In this document: positions 47,401-55,045 of the stretch, piece by piece | How positions within the stretch are numbered: the stretch's first letter is position 1 | Layout: the number at the start of each line of letters is the position of its first letter | NCBI GenBank assembly: GCA_964019055.1 | Contig: OZ025220.1 | Location: 2,045,978-2,109,977, forward strand | Reading direction: 5' to 3' | Origin: Anthopleura xanthogrammica | Taxonomy: Eukaryota; Cnidaria; Anthozoa; Actiniaria; Actiniidae | Length of the DNA stretch: 64,000 nucleotides | Notes under the pieces: model-generated | What the model was told of the DNA's origin: nothing | The model's database searches: none | The model's input: only the letters and a program-made list of their open reading frames with translations | Translations under genes and position numbers: made by a program

Positions 47401-48423
47401 TTAATACTTTATATAGCGCCTAAATTATGAAATATTCTAAGGCGCTTTACAATTGTGAGAAAGTATAGATAAAAATAAATATTTATATATATAATATACA
47501 TACATACATATACATACATCCATACATACACCCAACCAAAAAACCCCGCAACCCCAGATACACACATGTTCCCCGTCTCTCAAAAGTTCCGGCTCTCGAG
47601 AACAAAGGAAAATCCTACAAAAACGTGTTTAAGGATTTATTTGAAATAGGTCTGATGCTATCTGTTAGGGGCACTTAAAAAGGCCTACCTAGCTTTTAAC
47701 GATACGGCGGCCATCTTGAATTTTATAGTTTTAAGGAAGAAATTATGGGATGCCGACGGGACTATCATTGGACAGTTTATAGATGCACAGCTGTTGGGAT
47801 GACTCTATATAATTTAACTTTATCCAATGAGATAGATATCTAAAAAACAATTGCTGGTAGTTGGAGCGATATGTTAAAAACCAAATAATACATTTGAGAA
47901 AGTAGCCCACCACACTATGCTTTATAAATATTTCCACGTTTGCCCCTTGTCATTCCTTACTTTAAGATTGATAAAAAGGCAAAAGATATATACTTTTATT
48001 TACCAAATCTGACTCGAAACTATTGTTTCGTGATCATTCGTGCTAATTCGGGAAAGGTCTATTCAGAAGCCTAATCCTTAATATGATATAGTTCCTCGAG
48101 CCATCTTAAAGGGAAACCAAGCCTTTGCATCAGAGTGAGGATAAAATCAATATTTGAAAACTATTAATAATAATATCTATTAACTTATATTGCGCCAATC
48201 TCAATATTCATTTTCATCGGCGCATAACTGTAACGAAACATGTAATAATTTCTCACGCAGTGACTTGCTTAATACTACTCATTTGTAATTTTTTTACAGG
48301 GCGAACGGAGTGTTATCAAACTCTCTTGAGTTTGCCAATGCATTCAACTGTCGACAAAACAGTCCAATGAATCCCGCAAATAAGTGTGCGCTTTGGAGTA
48401 AAGAAGGAAGTTTGGCTAATTGA
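22462..48423 (+). CDS. M13-family zinc metallopeptidase (neprilysin/endothelin-converting-enzyme-like), complete, 17 exons
   Basis: Exons: 22462-23160, 24170-24220, 24314-24427, 25612-25683, 27079-27206, 33096-33285, 33993-34091, 35121-35207, 35482-35600, 37046-37110, 38715-38775, 39630-39697, 44795-44925, 45935-46000, 46198-46296, 46727-46803 and 48300-48423. All junctions are GT-AG and phases chain to about 749 residues, the normal length for neprilysin. It is a type II membrane ectoenzyme: short cytosolic N-terminus, one membrane segment (about residues 28-42), a Cys-rich start of the ectodomain, HEITH (575-579) and E637-x3-D641 as the zinc and catalytic set, and a C-terminal CALW near the end. 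By family it cleaves small extracellular peptides. ATG 22462 was chosen; a second in-frame ATG lies at 22471. Odd points: the usual NA[FY]Y substrate motif reads LPTY and an eight-residue tail follows CALW. The substrate is unknown. Confidence 0.95.
23694..23870. mobile_element. Palindromic MITE in M13 intron 1
   Basis: About 75-base arms begin AATAAGCCAATTCACAGTTT and end with AAACTGTGAATTGGCTTAT. Near-perfect hairpin, non-coding. Confidence 0.85.
24170..27206 (+). CDS. M13 exons 2-5
   Basis: Exon 2 (24170-24220) [17 protein letters not shown]; exon 3 (24314-24427) [20 protein letters not shown]...; exon 4 (25612-25683) [20 protein letters not shown]...; exon 5 (27079-27206) [11 protein letters not shown]...[11 protein letters not shown].... 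These follow the N-terminal M13 (Peptidase_M13_N) helical domain order, including the L-x-x-x-x-P-x-x-x-W-x-x-x-[IL]N element. Confidence 0.9.
24678..24750. mobile_element. Small hairpin repeat
   Basis: AGTGAAGTCACTAAACCCGT at the left pairs with ACGGGTTTAGTGACTTCACT at the right. The loop is about 33 bases. Confidence 0.7.
25804..25981. mobile_element. Palindromic MITE in M13 intron 4
   Basis: The arms AATAGACCATTTTCGAGATG and CATCTCAAAAATGGTCTATT extend about 80 bases on each side. Its open frames on both strands are palindrome artefacts. Confidence 0.85.
27380..27540 (+). mobile_element. LINE 3' end with (CTAT)n tail
   Basis: GGTTGCAATGCTTTTATAAATAAACTATCTATCTATC-type text is a typical non-LTR retroelement 3' UTR end with a short tandem tail. 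It directly abuts the next LINE fragment. Confidence 0.5.
27545..28340 (+). mobile_element. LINE reverse-transcriptase C-terminal fragment split by a MITE
   Basis: The plus-strand text encodes [11 protein letters not shown]..., [10 protein letters not shown] and [18 protein letters not shown], then after the insert [15 protein letters not shown] and [10 protein letters not shown]. These are conserved end motifs of jockey/CR1-type RT ORFs (Y-x-x-x-x-W, RRA-x-R, WN-x-LP). Stops and the insertion at 27890-28082 make it dead. Confidence 0.8.
27890..28082. mobile_element. hAT-like MITE nested in the LINE
   Basis: Inverted ends CAGGGCTTCAAGTGTCCC and GGGACACTTGAAGCCCTG, about 36 bases, flanked by the direct repeat GAATCT at 27884-27889 and 28083-28088. 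The CAGGG terminus suggests hAT; a 6-bp duplication is shorter than the usual 8. Confidence 0.85.
28320..28521. mobile_element. MITE with TIR TTAAGGTxACTGACTAC
   Basis: The ends TTAAGGTTACTGACTAC and GTAGTCAGTCACCTTAA are inverted. The inner block 'ATCTCGAAAACGAGCTC' and the flanking text recur in reverse orientation near 49064-49195. Confidence 0.7.
30349..30860. mobile_element. Inverted-repeat element with a hammerhead-like motif (copy 1)
   Basis: Arms GTTGTGATAAAAAGTTAAAT (30352) and its complement (about 30794-30812) enclose about 410 bases. A shared tail CACCGACGCAGCCCACACTA...TAGTTATCAT follows. The motif CCGACGAAGGGCTAGCGTCC GAAACGTC sits at about 30728-30754. A second copy is at 38171-38395. 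Confidence 0.65.
31398..31561. mobile_element. Palindromic MITE in the right foldback arm
   Basis: CAGTTTTCCGTGTATTATAC at the left and GTATAATACACGGAAAACTG at the right. Near-perfect arms of about 75 bases. Confidence 0.85.
32658..33011. mobile_element. MITE with TTAAAGGGGCACTTGGA ends
   Basis: The ends TTAAAGGGGCACTTGGACG and TCCAAGTGCCCCTTTAA are inverted. The terminal TTAA could be part of the repeat or a TTAA target duplication. It lies 50 bases right of the foldback and 85 bases before M13 exon 6. Confidence 0.75.
33096..35600 (+). CDS. M13 exons 6-9
   Basis: Exon 6 (33096-33285) begins [13 protein letters not shown], the conserved 'LANY' helix. Exon 7 (33993-34091) has [18 protein letters not shown], the W-[ML]-D-x-x-T-[RK] motif. 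Exons 8 (35121-35207) and 9 (35482-35600) cover the linker before the catalytic domain. The usual K-[LV]-x-x-[IV]-G-[YF]-P element after exon 7 is hard to see, so this part is divergent. Confidence 0.88.
34140..34595. other. Intronic stretch, probably old repeat
   Basis: Contains GAGGATATTACATGGTCGCG and GAGTGAGCGCAGCG blocks that look repeat-derived, then AT-rich sequence. No exon or clear terminus is seen. Confidence 0.4.
34596..34753. mobile_element. Palindromic MITE in M13 intron 7
   Basis: Arms GAGTAGCGCCGAAGATATGG and CCATATCTTCGGCGCTACTC, about 70 bases each. Open frames inside are artefacts. Confidence 0.85.
34866..35042. mobile_element. Tigger/pogo-like MITE
   Basis: CAGTGGAACCCCG at the left and GGTTCCACTG at the right, flanked by TA on both sides, the target duplication of Tc1/mariner/pogo elements. 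A shorter relative lies at 35653-35719 (AGTGGAACCGCG ... GAGTTCCATTGTA). Confidence 0.7.
35777..35991. repeat. (AATTTT)n array, about 36 units
   Basis: Nearly perfect; one T-to-C change near 35826. The long frames on both strands are repeat artefacts. Confidence 0.97.
35993..36340. mobile_element. 348-bp palindrome nested in the larger MITE
   Basis: ACTCCAGTTTCACATTCGAT at the left is mirrored by ATCGAATGTGAAACTGGAGT at the right. Arms are about 160 bases with a short loop near 36165-36185 and small indels. Confidence 0.9.
36861..36978. mobile_element. Short inverted-repeat element
   Basis: CAAAATTATCTTGGATACGA and the imperfect complement TCGCATCAAAGATAATTTTG, about 36-base arms. It lies just upstream of M13 exon 10. 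Confidence 0.65.
37046..37110 (+). CDS. M13 exon 10, start of the catalytic domain
   Basis: Encodes (M)[21 protein letters not shown]. It precedes the PAG motif of exon 11 and aligns with the family segment that normally carries NA[FY]Y. The donor is TTGC|GTAAGT. The last 50 bases plus the donor are repeated twice more downstream in the intron. Confidence 0.88.
37061..37265. repeat. Three 70-bp tandem units containing the exon 10 end and its splice donor
   Basis: Units start at 37061, 37131 and 37201 with a period of exactly 70. Each holds ACTGCATCTTTTCTACCTAC ... AACAGAxTxC|GTAAGTACCTAA. Only the first is preceded by the acceptor. Confidence 0.95.
37300..37560 (+). mobile_element. Two tandem SINE fragments
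   Basis: Both carry a B-box-like GTTCGATCCC, AGCCAGACCAACAxTCAGCA and GAGTAGAAGGTTCTGCC, about 155 bases apart. The block after the B box matches the SINE copies at 49742 and 62238. Confidence 0.6.
37623..37808. mobile_element. hAT-type MITE with homopolymer G/C arms
   Basis: Ends CAGGGGCGTAGCGAGG and CCCCGCTACGCTACTG. Flanking 8-bp repeats GATTCAGT/CATTCAGT match at seven of eight positions, the hAT signature. It holds runs of about 24 G and 14 C that could pair. Confidence 0.8.
38171..38395. mobile_element. Near-perfect hairpin copy of the hammerhead-like element (copy 2)
   Basis: Arms GTTGTGATAAAAAGGTAAAT... meet head to head at about 38252-38262. Each arm contains the GGACTAGCGTCC stem and GAAAC. 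The tail CACCGACGCAGCCCACACTA is shared with copy 1. Confidence 0.8.
38715..39697 (+). CDS. M13 exons 11-12 with the zinc-binding motif
   Basis: Exon 11 (38715-38775) reads [20 protein letters not shown], the family's PAG[IL][LV]Q-x-P motif. Exon 12 (39630-39697) reads [28 protein letters not shown] gives two zinc-ligand histidines and the catalytic Glu. The family's FDDxG after HEITHG is replaced by FGKIG. Confidence 0.95.
39827..43345. mobile_element. Probable 3.5-kb DNA transposon remnant with inverted ends
   Basis: ACACGGCTTAAAAACGTCTG at 39835-39854 reappears inverted as CAGACGTTTTTAAGCCGTGT at 43318-43337. Near the left end an ATG opens [16 protein letters not shown] before a stop. Other short frames (40067-40273, 40622-40822) follow. 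Homopolymer C tracts lie at 41393-41404, 41991-42005 and 42098-42116. No transposase family is recognised. Confidence 0.5.
42535..43065. repeat. Diverged direct duplication with about 390-bp offset
   Basis: Text around 42535-42660 (GAGCTCAAACTCAGAATAAAG...AGCTCATTTGATAT...TTGTCCTGACCTTAT) recurs at about 42938-43060 (CAGCTCAAGCTCAGAACAAC...AGCTCATTTGGTAT...TTGTTCTGACCTTAT). It lies within the 3.5-kb element. Confidence 0.6.
43699..44115. repeat. (ATGACA)n hexanucleotide array, about 69 units
   Basis: An unbroken 417-base array in M13 intron 12. Every frame is open, so the long frames reading Thr-Met, Asp-Asn or Ser-Leu repeats are artefacts. Confidence 0.98.
44395..44700. repeat. Direct duplication, about 200-bp offset
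   Basis: GTCCCTAAGTTTCAGAATTA...CTCGCCTAAAGCTTGTATCTC at about 44408-44492 and its diverged copy at about 44613-44692. Intronic, just before M13 exon 13. Confidence 0.7.
44795..48423 (+). CDS. M13 exons 13-17, rest of the catalytic domain
   Basis: Exon 13 (44795-44925) spans the segment between HEITH and the third ligand. Exon 14 (45935-46000) has [16 protein letters not shown], equivalent to TLGENIADNGG, supplying Glu zinc ligand and Asp. Exon 15 (46198-46296) has [18 protein letters not shown]. Exon 16 (46727-46803) has SPHSDPQFR, with the active-site His. Exon 17 (48300-48423) has [20 protein letters not shown]...CALW and then [12 protein letters not shown]. Confidence 0.93.
45008..45172. 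mobile_element. MITE with TIR GACCAGTCATTATTTACAGG
   Basis: Left end GGGACCAGTCATTATTTACA and right end TGTAAATAATGACTTGTCC. Related to the repeat at 7013-7165. The remaining sequence to 45934 shows only a diffuse pseudo-palindrome around 45540-45760 and no gene. Confidence 0.7.
46900..46972. repeat. Three tandem approximately 22-bp units
   Basis: GCGGGTTGCGGGCCAAAATTT-type units repeated three times in M13 intron 16. Confidence 0.8.
47362..47540. mobile_element. (AAT)n plus TTTATATAGCGCC retroelement tail and microsatellite
   Basis: AAT trinucleotides are followed by TAATACTTTATATAGCGCC...AAGGCGCTTTACA, a common end sequence of metazoan retroelements, then an ATACATAC microsatellite. Orientation and family are uncertain. 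The following 47540-48299 holds nothing I can identify. Confidence 0.4.
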
Positions 48424-48427
48424 TAAT

Positions 48428-48738
48428 GAATTTTATCCCACACCATAGAAAATACGGCCAATCAGAAAGCAGGAAAGCCGTTGCATATTCGTCGGTATTT
48501 CACTCTTTCTTCCCATCATGCACTGCGCATTGAATCTACGCATTTGTATTTTCTATGGTGTGGGATAAAATGGTTATACAATGGTTTCTCGTGGCTTACC
48601 GTGGATATCCCGTTCGTCACTTGTATTTTCTTTGTATACAAACTCGCCTAAAGGCTCGTGTGTATACTAGAAACTACAAGTGACTCGTGGGATATTCCAC
48701 GGTATGCCACGAGAAACCATTGTATAACTAGTATATAT
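48428..48738. mobile_element. Double-hairpin MITE, copy 1, in the M13 3' UTR
   Basis: Hairpin 1: TTTTATCCCACACCATAGAA paired with TTCTATGGTGTGGGATAAAA. Hairpin 2: TGGTTTCTCGTGGCTTACCG paired with CGGTATGCCACGAGAAACCA. It ends TATAACTAGTATATA. The element begins about five bases after the M13 stop codon. Confidence 0.85.
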
Positions 48739-48887
48739 TGATGGACAGCAATTAGAATACAATGCAAATTAAACCAGGGAAAAAACTATAAAGAATGATG
48801 GAAAACATCAGCAGTTGCAATAGGCGAATAACATTACTCTTTCTTCTTCTTCGTAATAATCGTAAAATAAGTTACATTGAATGGATA

Positions 48888-48893
48888 AATAAA
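48888..48893 (+). terminator. Possible polyadenylation signal of the M13 gene
   Basis: AATAAA 465 bases after the stop codon, just past the MITE. It is the first canonical hexamer on the plus strand after the stop that I noticed. Confidence 0.35.
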
Positions 48894-49063
48894 GGAAACT
48901 TGCTCATCATAACAACTCGTAGAATTCTTTTAAAAATTCTTCAATTTCATTCTTCATGCTGTACTTACCTCCAACACAGGCCTTCAACAAAATAAGATCA
49001 TATGGTTTATTATAATGATTTCTTATATATCATATGTTTGTGGGTTCCTAATTTAAGTAGACT

Positions 49064-49200
49064 GACTACTTTAGCAAGGAGTAATTAGGACATTTTCTTA
49101 CAAAGGTATTTTATACAGAATTTAACGCTGATTCCAAAAATGAAACGAAAACTGGGTTCGTTTTCGAGATAATGACTTTTGAATATTACCACTTTCACAA
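49064..49200. repeat. Reverse-oriented half copy of the 28320 MITE family
   Basis: GACTGACTACTTTAGCAAGG followed by AACGCTGATTCCAAAAATGA matches the complement of 28440-28515. Confidence 0.55.
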
Positions 49201-49741
49201 GTTTTCGAAAGAAAAGTGGCGGAAACCAAGCTTTGTACAAAAAAAAGTCAAAAACTAAAAAAAGATATGAAAGTAATTTTCTCCGGACATTATTGGCCCA
49301 TGACAACTATTCTTTTCAGAAGCCATAGACGTCACAGCATAACGCAACGCTATGTGTTAGCGAAAAAATATCAAGAGCTCTTCTTACATTTCAACTTCCG
49401 ATTCACTTGTTTCCCTTTTGCGCCTTTAACGTTCTTAAAATTCATTTTATTAAGAGGGTTCGATTTATACCACTTTGAATTGTGTTTTTATAGTAATGCA
49501 GACAGGTTGTGTTTTTATGCTATTTGAGCACAACCCAGAAACACCACAATCAAGGTTACCGTAATCGCGAAGCTCTAGAAAAACTGCAAGGCATTTCGAC
49601 TTAACTTTCATGCTCAAGGCTCAAACAAGCTAGTTTTTAACAAGTGTGACGTCACTTGAATGATTGACGTCCACCTAATGCATTAATGCAAACAGAGTAT
49701 TCAAAGTGTAGTGGTCGCGGAAACGTTCGGCGATATTGGAC

Positions 49742-49808
49742 TCACCGGTTGGCTCAGTTGGTTGAGCACCGGACTTTCGTGTGGGAGGTCGTGGCTTCAA
49801 GCCCCGGG

Positions 49809-49840
<32 letters not shown>

Positions 49841-50165
49841 AGAGAAGGTGCTGCCTTTGTAGTTACATCTACAAACGGTTAGACCTTCCCGTGGCTCGGA
49901 TGACCACGTAAAATGGCGGTCCCGTCTCTCCACACTACCTAACCCTGCATCGGAGGGACGTAAAAGAACCACTGAGGACGTAAAGAAACCCTGGCAGTGA
50001 CCACCCTCAGTGTCTGGCCTTTACTAATGATTTCTTAATGGGTTGATTGCGGGATGGGTATGGGAGTTTTAAGGGGTTGGGAATTGGTGCAATGTACCTC
50101 GAAGGGGACCTCGTGTTCTATTGTACAGCACCAGCCTGCGGGCAAATCTCAAATAAAAAAAAATT
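49742..50165 (+). mobile_element. tRNA-derived SINE, copy 1
   Basis: A tRNA-like head with A box TGGCTCAGTTGG (49750-49761) and B-box-like GGCTTCAAGCC (49793-49803), followed by a unique body (GGCTCGGATGACCACGTAAA, CTGCATCGGAGGGACGTAAA) and an A-rich end. About 420 bases. Copy 2 at 62238 shares the head and body. Confidence 0.88.
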
Positions 50166-50587
50166 AAAAAAATCAAAAAAAATCTGAAAACGTGATAAAG
50201 TCTCACAGAGGATTTGCAATATAAGTATTGGAAAACATCCAGTAAGTAGAGAATTCTTGATTGAATCCAGGCATACGAACATATAAACAAACAAGTAAAC
50301 TTGAAAAAAATACCAAGCAAACAATAAACGCATATTACTTTTTTGTGAGGTTTTATTAGGCAGGTGCATTATCCATTACTCTTTACAACATTAAAATACC
50401 AGCTGTTCCAAGGTTGAAGAAAACCTGGGTCGAGTTGGAAGTACAATACATTGCGGGACTGTTTTATGGGATGTGTTTTGAAGATGGCGTCTATTTCGTC
50501 CCCCGAAAACCCCCCACAATACACTGTAGTACCAACTTGTTTTCCTCAATTTCGAACCGGTTAATACCGGCTCATTCATGGTCGAAA

Positions 50588-50791
50588 TATACCCTTTTCG
50601 AATATGGCGTCTATGACGTCAAACGAGGAGTCCTAGAAGGTCCCGGAAGTTATGAGTGATAATGATTGTGTTTTGAAATCTGGGGCATTCTAGTCCCGGA
50701 TACTGCTAGTGGAAATCATTGGGTTTCGATATCCGGGACTTTCTCATTCTCCTCGTTTGACGTCATAGACGCCATATTCGAAAAGGGTATA
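50588..50791. mobile_element. Inverted-repeat MITE
   Basis: TATACCCTTTTCGAATATGG at the left and CCATATTCGAAAAGGGTATA at the right, about 45-base arms. A looser hairpin (GTTGGAAGTACAATACATTG and complement) precedes it at 50431-50540. Confidence 0.85.
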
Positions 50792-50799
50792 TTGATTGT

Positions 50800-52220
50800 C
50801 GTATGAAAAGTAAGGTACTAGGGCATTGCCAGAAATATTGGACATTGTCAGCGGTGTTACGCACGAATGAAAATGAAGTGGTTTTCTAGAGGAAAAATAT
50901 AACTACATGGTTTTCAAGCACATATTTATATTCAACTATGATGTTAGTAAAACAATTCTTGCCAAAAAATAGTTACTTGACAATCAAAAGAACGACTATT
51001 ATTTTTCTGTTGATAAGCCTCACCACAGGAAGCCCATGAAGGACAAGAAACAAGTTTCAAACGTAAATCGTTACTTTAAGCTTCCTTATTGTATCTCAGC
51101 AGTCAATAGGAGCTTGTAAAAACAAAATGGCGATATTTAGGGGGTTTTGAAGCTGTTTGGAGCAGTTCTCTGTGGTTTCTTGTCATTTTTAACTGAAAAC
51201 TACGAGCTAACAACGCGTCGAATCGCTTAAAATTTAACCTAACTTCAAGCTTCTTGGGAACCTACATTCTGAAGGCATGCTGTCTAGTTTGAGCGGTTTT
51301 GGATTGATTAAACACTCGTTTGGTGATATCGAGGTGGAGCTCTTTTACTTTTAAATTTTTTCGAGCTCAAATAAGACGATTTTGGGGTCAAGTGTGGCCA
51401 GATTTATAGACGATGTATGAAATCTAGAGCTTTCGAAGCCTTTCGAAGGCAAGTAGTCCGGGAAACAATATGTCGCATGATTCAATGATCATTTTACGCT
51501 TATTTAGTAGCTTGTAGGGTGGGTTGTTTGTCGCGATGTGGAGCTCAGAGGAAATAAAACCCTATTCGCCGTAAATAGAGGAAGCTCTATATTCCCCATA
51601 CATTTCCTATAAGACTCGGCGGCTATTTTGTAAGCTGAAACGCATCATTGCGCATGGATGAGCAGGCTCATGTCCCATATTTCTGGCAATGGAGAATTTC
51701 ACCTGCAAAGGCATTTGGGATACCCAGTTGTCCCATAACGAATGGCCGATACAGAATAATTAAGCTGTAGATCCGGCTTATTTAAAGTGGTCTCCCAGAG
51801 CCTTTGCAAAACCTTGTCCCACCAAATAGATAAAAAATCCTGCAACTTGCTTTGTTAACCTAAACAAAATAATCAATGTGGGATGCCCGTACCAAACAAT
51901 ATGTGACAAAATTGTACGCACGCTCCTTGAAAAATCTGCACCCTTCCCTGGGGCTAACTTTGTGCCCTGCAACCCTCCCTGAACCAAATCCTCGATCCGC
52001 CCCTGCATAAGACTAAAGTTTCGCAAGCAGGTCTGAATTTTCTGATATTAAACATCGAGTCTTCCACCCATCAAACCCTTCTTATACCCACCTGTGGCCC
52101 GGGAAGGAATAATCAGGCTATCGAACACAAAACAAAGTAAGTTGAACTAAGGTATTCCATTATATAACTATCAGCTGCAGTCATTCCTCATTAGCAATAC
52201 TAACTGTCACGTGCAGTAGT
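50800..52220. other. Intergenic, no gene seen
   Basis: Short frames only. The segment 51778-52015 ends GATCCGCCCCTGCATAAG, which looks like the terminal region of a hAT-like repeat, but I could not pair both ends. Confidence 0.4.
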
Positions 52221-52529
52221 TATATAATGTATACACACCCCTGTGCATAGATACCAGCTGAGTTGACCTTCAGAACAAACTCAAGGTCAATTAATCAGAA
52301 TTGAAGATTCGACATCGTATTTTGATTAGCATTTCCCAAGCAATTGCCAAGAGAATTTATGAAATACGAGTTCTTCCTTCTTTAAATTAATCGTGAAAGC
52401 TTGTTGGACTCATGGCGGAACTATATTTCAATCAAACTCGGAAAATCTCGAAAGATGCTTACCAAAAATAGTGACCCATATTTCCCTTCGTGGAAGGCGA
52501 TCAACTCAGCTGGTATCTAATGATATAAG

Positions 52530-54205
52530 TAAGGTCAGGCGTAGTAGGGTATGTGATGTACACACATCCCTGTGCATATATATCTAATAATGATAATCTT
52601 CTGGTGTGAGTAAGGTCAGGTGTAGTAGGGTATATCATGTATACACACCCCTGTGCATATATATCTAATAATGAAATTCACCTGGTGTGAGTAAGGTCAG
52701 GTGTAGTAGGGTATATCATGTATACACATCCCTGTGCATATATATCTAATAGTGATAATCACCTAGTGTAAGTAAGGTCAGGTGTAGTAGGGTATATCAT
52801 GTATACACATCCCTGTGCATATATATCTAATAGTGATAATCACCTAGTGTGAGTAAGGTCAGGTGTAGTAGGGTATATCATGTATACACATCCCTGTGCA
52901 TATATATCTAATAATGATAATCACCTGGTGTGAGTAAGGTCAGGTGTAGTAGGGTATATCTTGTATACACACCCCTGTGCATATATATCTAATAATGATA
53001 ATCACCTAGTGTGAGTAAATATTAATAATAATAATAATAATAATAAATCTTTATTTAACGTGGGTATCAAATACAGCAGAATATAGTGAGCTGGTTTCCA
53101 ATTTTGCCCACAACTAAAATATACAATGATAATAATAAAAACAACAAAGCTAACTACTGACGACGAGAAAGAAAGAAAAAAAAATCTAGATGGTGTACTA
53201 AAAAACATATTACATAGAACTATGATACTATTATACTAATATTACAATAAACACACATTTAGAAATAGCTAATAAACAGAAGAGGGAGGGGAAAAAATAT
53301 CAGATGAAAAAGACTAGTACTGACGCTTAACATGAAAGGATTCAAGAGAAGAGTTAGCTGTAAGGAGAATATAAGAGAACTGGTTACGGAGGGAATTAAC
53401 AGAAGAGGCAGACTTAATAGCAGAGGGTAAGGAGTTCCAAAGAGCAGAAGTACTGTAGTAGAAAGCACGGCGTCCACTGTCACAAGAGCAGAGTTCAGGT
53501 TTAATGAAAAGATCACCTTTCAGAGATGCACGGGTTCTGTGACAGTGTGTATCACTCAGGCGAGCTGTGAACTGGTTGCTAAGATAAACAGGCGCAAGGT
53601 TATGAAGACACTTGTAAAGAAGGATGCTTTGGACATAGAAATGATATCATAAATAGGTAACCATTTTAGGGTGTTAAAAAGAGGAACAGATCTAGACATG
53701 TAGTCAGCGTTCAGTAGGACGCGACAGAAAGTTTCTGAAATTTAAGCAAACGGTTAAGGTCTTCACCAGAACAGTTACCCCAAGCAGAACAACAGTATTC
53801 AAGATGAGGTTTAATTAAGGCATTGTACAAAATTAAACGTTGCTCAAAAGGAAGGAAGTGACGAATGCGCCTGATCAGGCTAAGCTTGCCATTAAGTTTT
53901 TTAATGAGATGATCTATGTGATCAGTCCAGCGCAAGCTAGAATCAATGTAAGGTCATGTGTAGTAGGGTATATCATGTATACACACCCCCGTGCATATAT
54001 ATATAATAATGATAATCACCTAGTGTGAGTAAGGTCAGGTGTAGTAGGGTATATTATGTATACACACCCCTGGGCATAGATATATAATAATGACAATCAC
54101 CTGGTGTGAGTAAGGTCACGTGTAGTAGGGTATATCATGTATACACACCCCTGTGCATATATATCTAATAATGATAATCACCTGGTGTGAGTAAGGTCAC
54201 ATAAT
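52530..54205. repeat. 80-bp satellite array interrupted by a LINE
   Basis: Units read TATATCATGTATACACAxCC...GTGCATATATATCTAATAxTG...AGTAAGGTCAGGTGTAGTAG. About six lie at 52530-53015 and three at 53949-54205; the LINE lies between. Diverged single copies or fragments occur at 52229-52260 and 55795-55825. Confidence 0.92.
53016..53948 (-). mobile_element. 5'-truncated LINE inserted into the satellite
   Basis: On the minus strand the 5' part encodes WTDHIDHLIKKLNGKLSLIR, FLPFEQRLILYNALIKPHLE and YCCSAWGN, typical of the jockey/CR1-type RT ORF end. A second frame below 53520 reads AFYYSTSALWNSLPSAIKS. The 3' end is an (ATT)n tail at 53018-53047. The frames are broken, so the copy is inactive. 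Confidence 0.85.
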
Positions 54206-54214
54206 GTAGGATAT

Positions 54215-55045
54215 AGAGTACATAGACTCTTCCGCAGTCCCCGCTCGGCCGCTGCACTCTCACGCTAAGGGACTGTAACGGCAGAATGGTAGCGTTTCTC
54301 TGATTGGCTGATATATCTACTGTTCTAAGCTCCTCTCTCATTGGTTGACCAGTGAGTCCTTTTTATTTTGAAAGATATTTACTGTTTACTGCAGTACTAG
54401 TATTTTTACAACGGAAAGCACGATGGATTGTTGTCGAAAGAAAGTTTTTGTTGAAGCTAGCACGACAATATTGGTAAATCTAATTAGATACAATGGCTTA
54501 GAACAAAAAAAGCGATCGTATAGAGCTGTATTAGAGGGATATCCTCGGTAATTTCAGATCGAATGATTACGAGTTTGACGTGAATGTTTACCACCTAAAA
54601 TCACATCAAGCAAGTTCTGGACACACAAGGTATCCAAAGGTATAGAAAATAAATAAACCACTCTCAGAACTATATGCTTATCGTGCTTTTTATGACCCTT
54701 TTATACTTAACCGATAAGCAATCACCGATAAGAAATATGAAATGAATTCAGTGAGGGCGGCTAATCCTAAAATCCCGAGATTTGACGAAAAATCGTCCGA
54801 AAAGTTGAAAAGAATAAGAATAAAAACAACTTCAAAGTATTTTAAAAAAGATTTCAAAAGAAAGAAAACCTGATAATCGTTGAAAATAAAGGTAGCCAGC
54901 TTGGGCTTCCTGTGATATATTTCGGTTCTCAAGGCGTGATGGGTCCAAAATTCCTGGACCCTGGTATCGTACCGTTACAGTCCCATAGCGTGGAGAGTGC
55001 AGCGGCCGAGCGGGGACTGTGGAAGAGTCTAATAGAGTACACGGC
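54215..55045. mobile_element. 0.83-kb element with about 70-bp inverted ends
   Basis: AGACTCTTCCGCAGTCCCCG ... GTAACGG at the left is matched in reverse by CCGTTACAG ... CGGGGACTGTGGAAGAGTCT at the right. The interior has no transposase-like frame. Confidence 0.8.

Noticed and set aside
49742..49815. Functional tRNA gene
   Set aside because: The tRNA-like head is joined to a long body also present at 62238, which marks a SINE.
53259..53516. Hydrophobic minus-strand protein
   Set aside because: Alternate-frame shadow of the LINE C-terminal sequence read as ALWNSLPSAIKS.
52530..54205. CRISPR-like array
   Set aside because: The whole 80-bp unit is repeated with no unique spacers, in a clearly eukaryotic setting with introns and LINEs.
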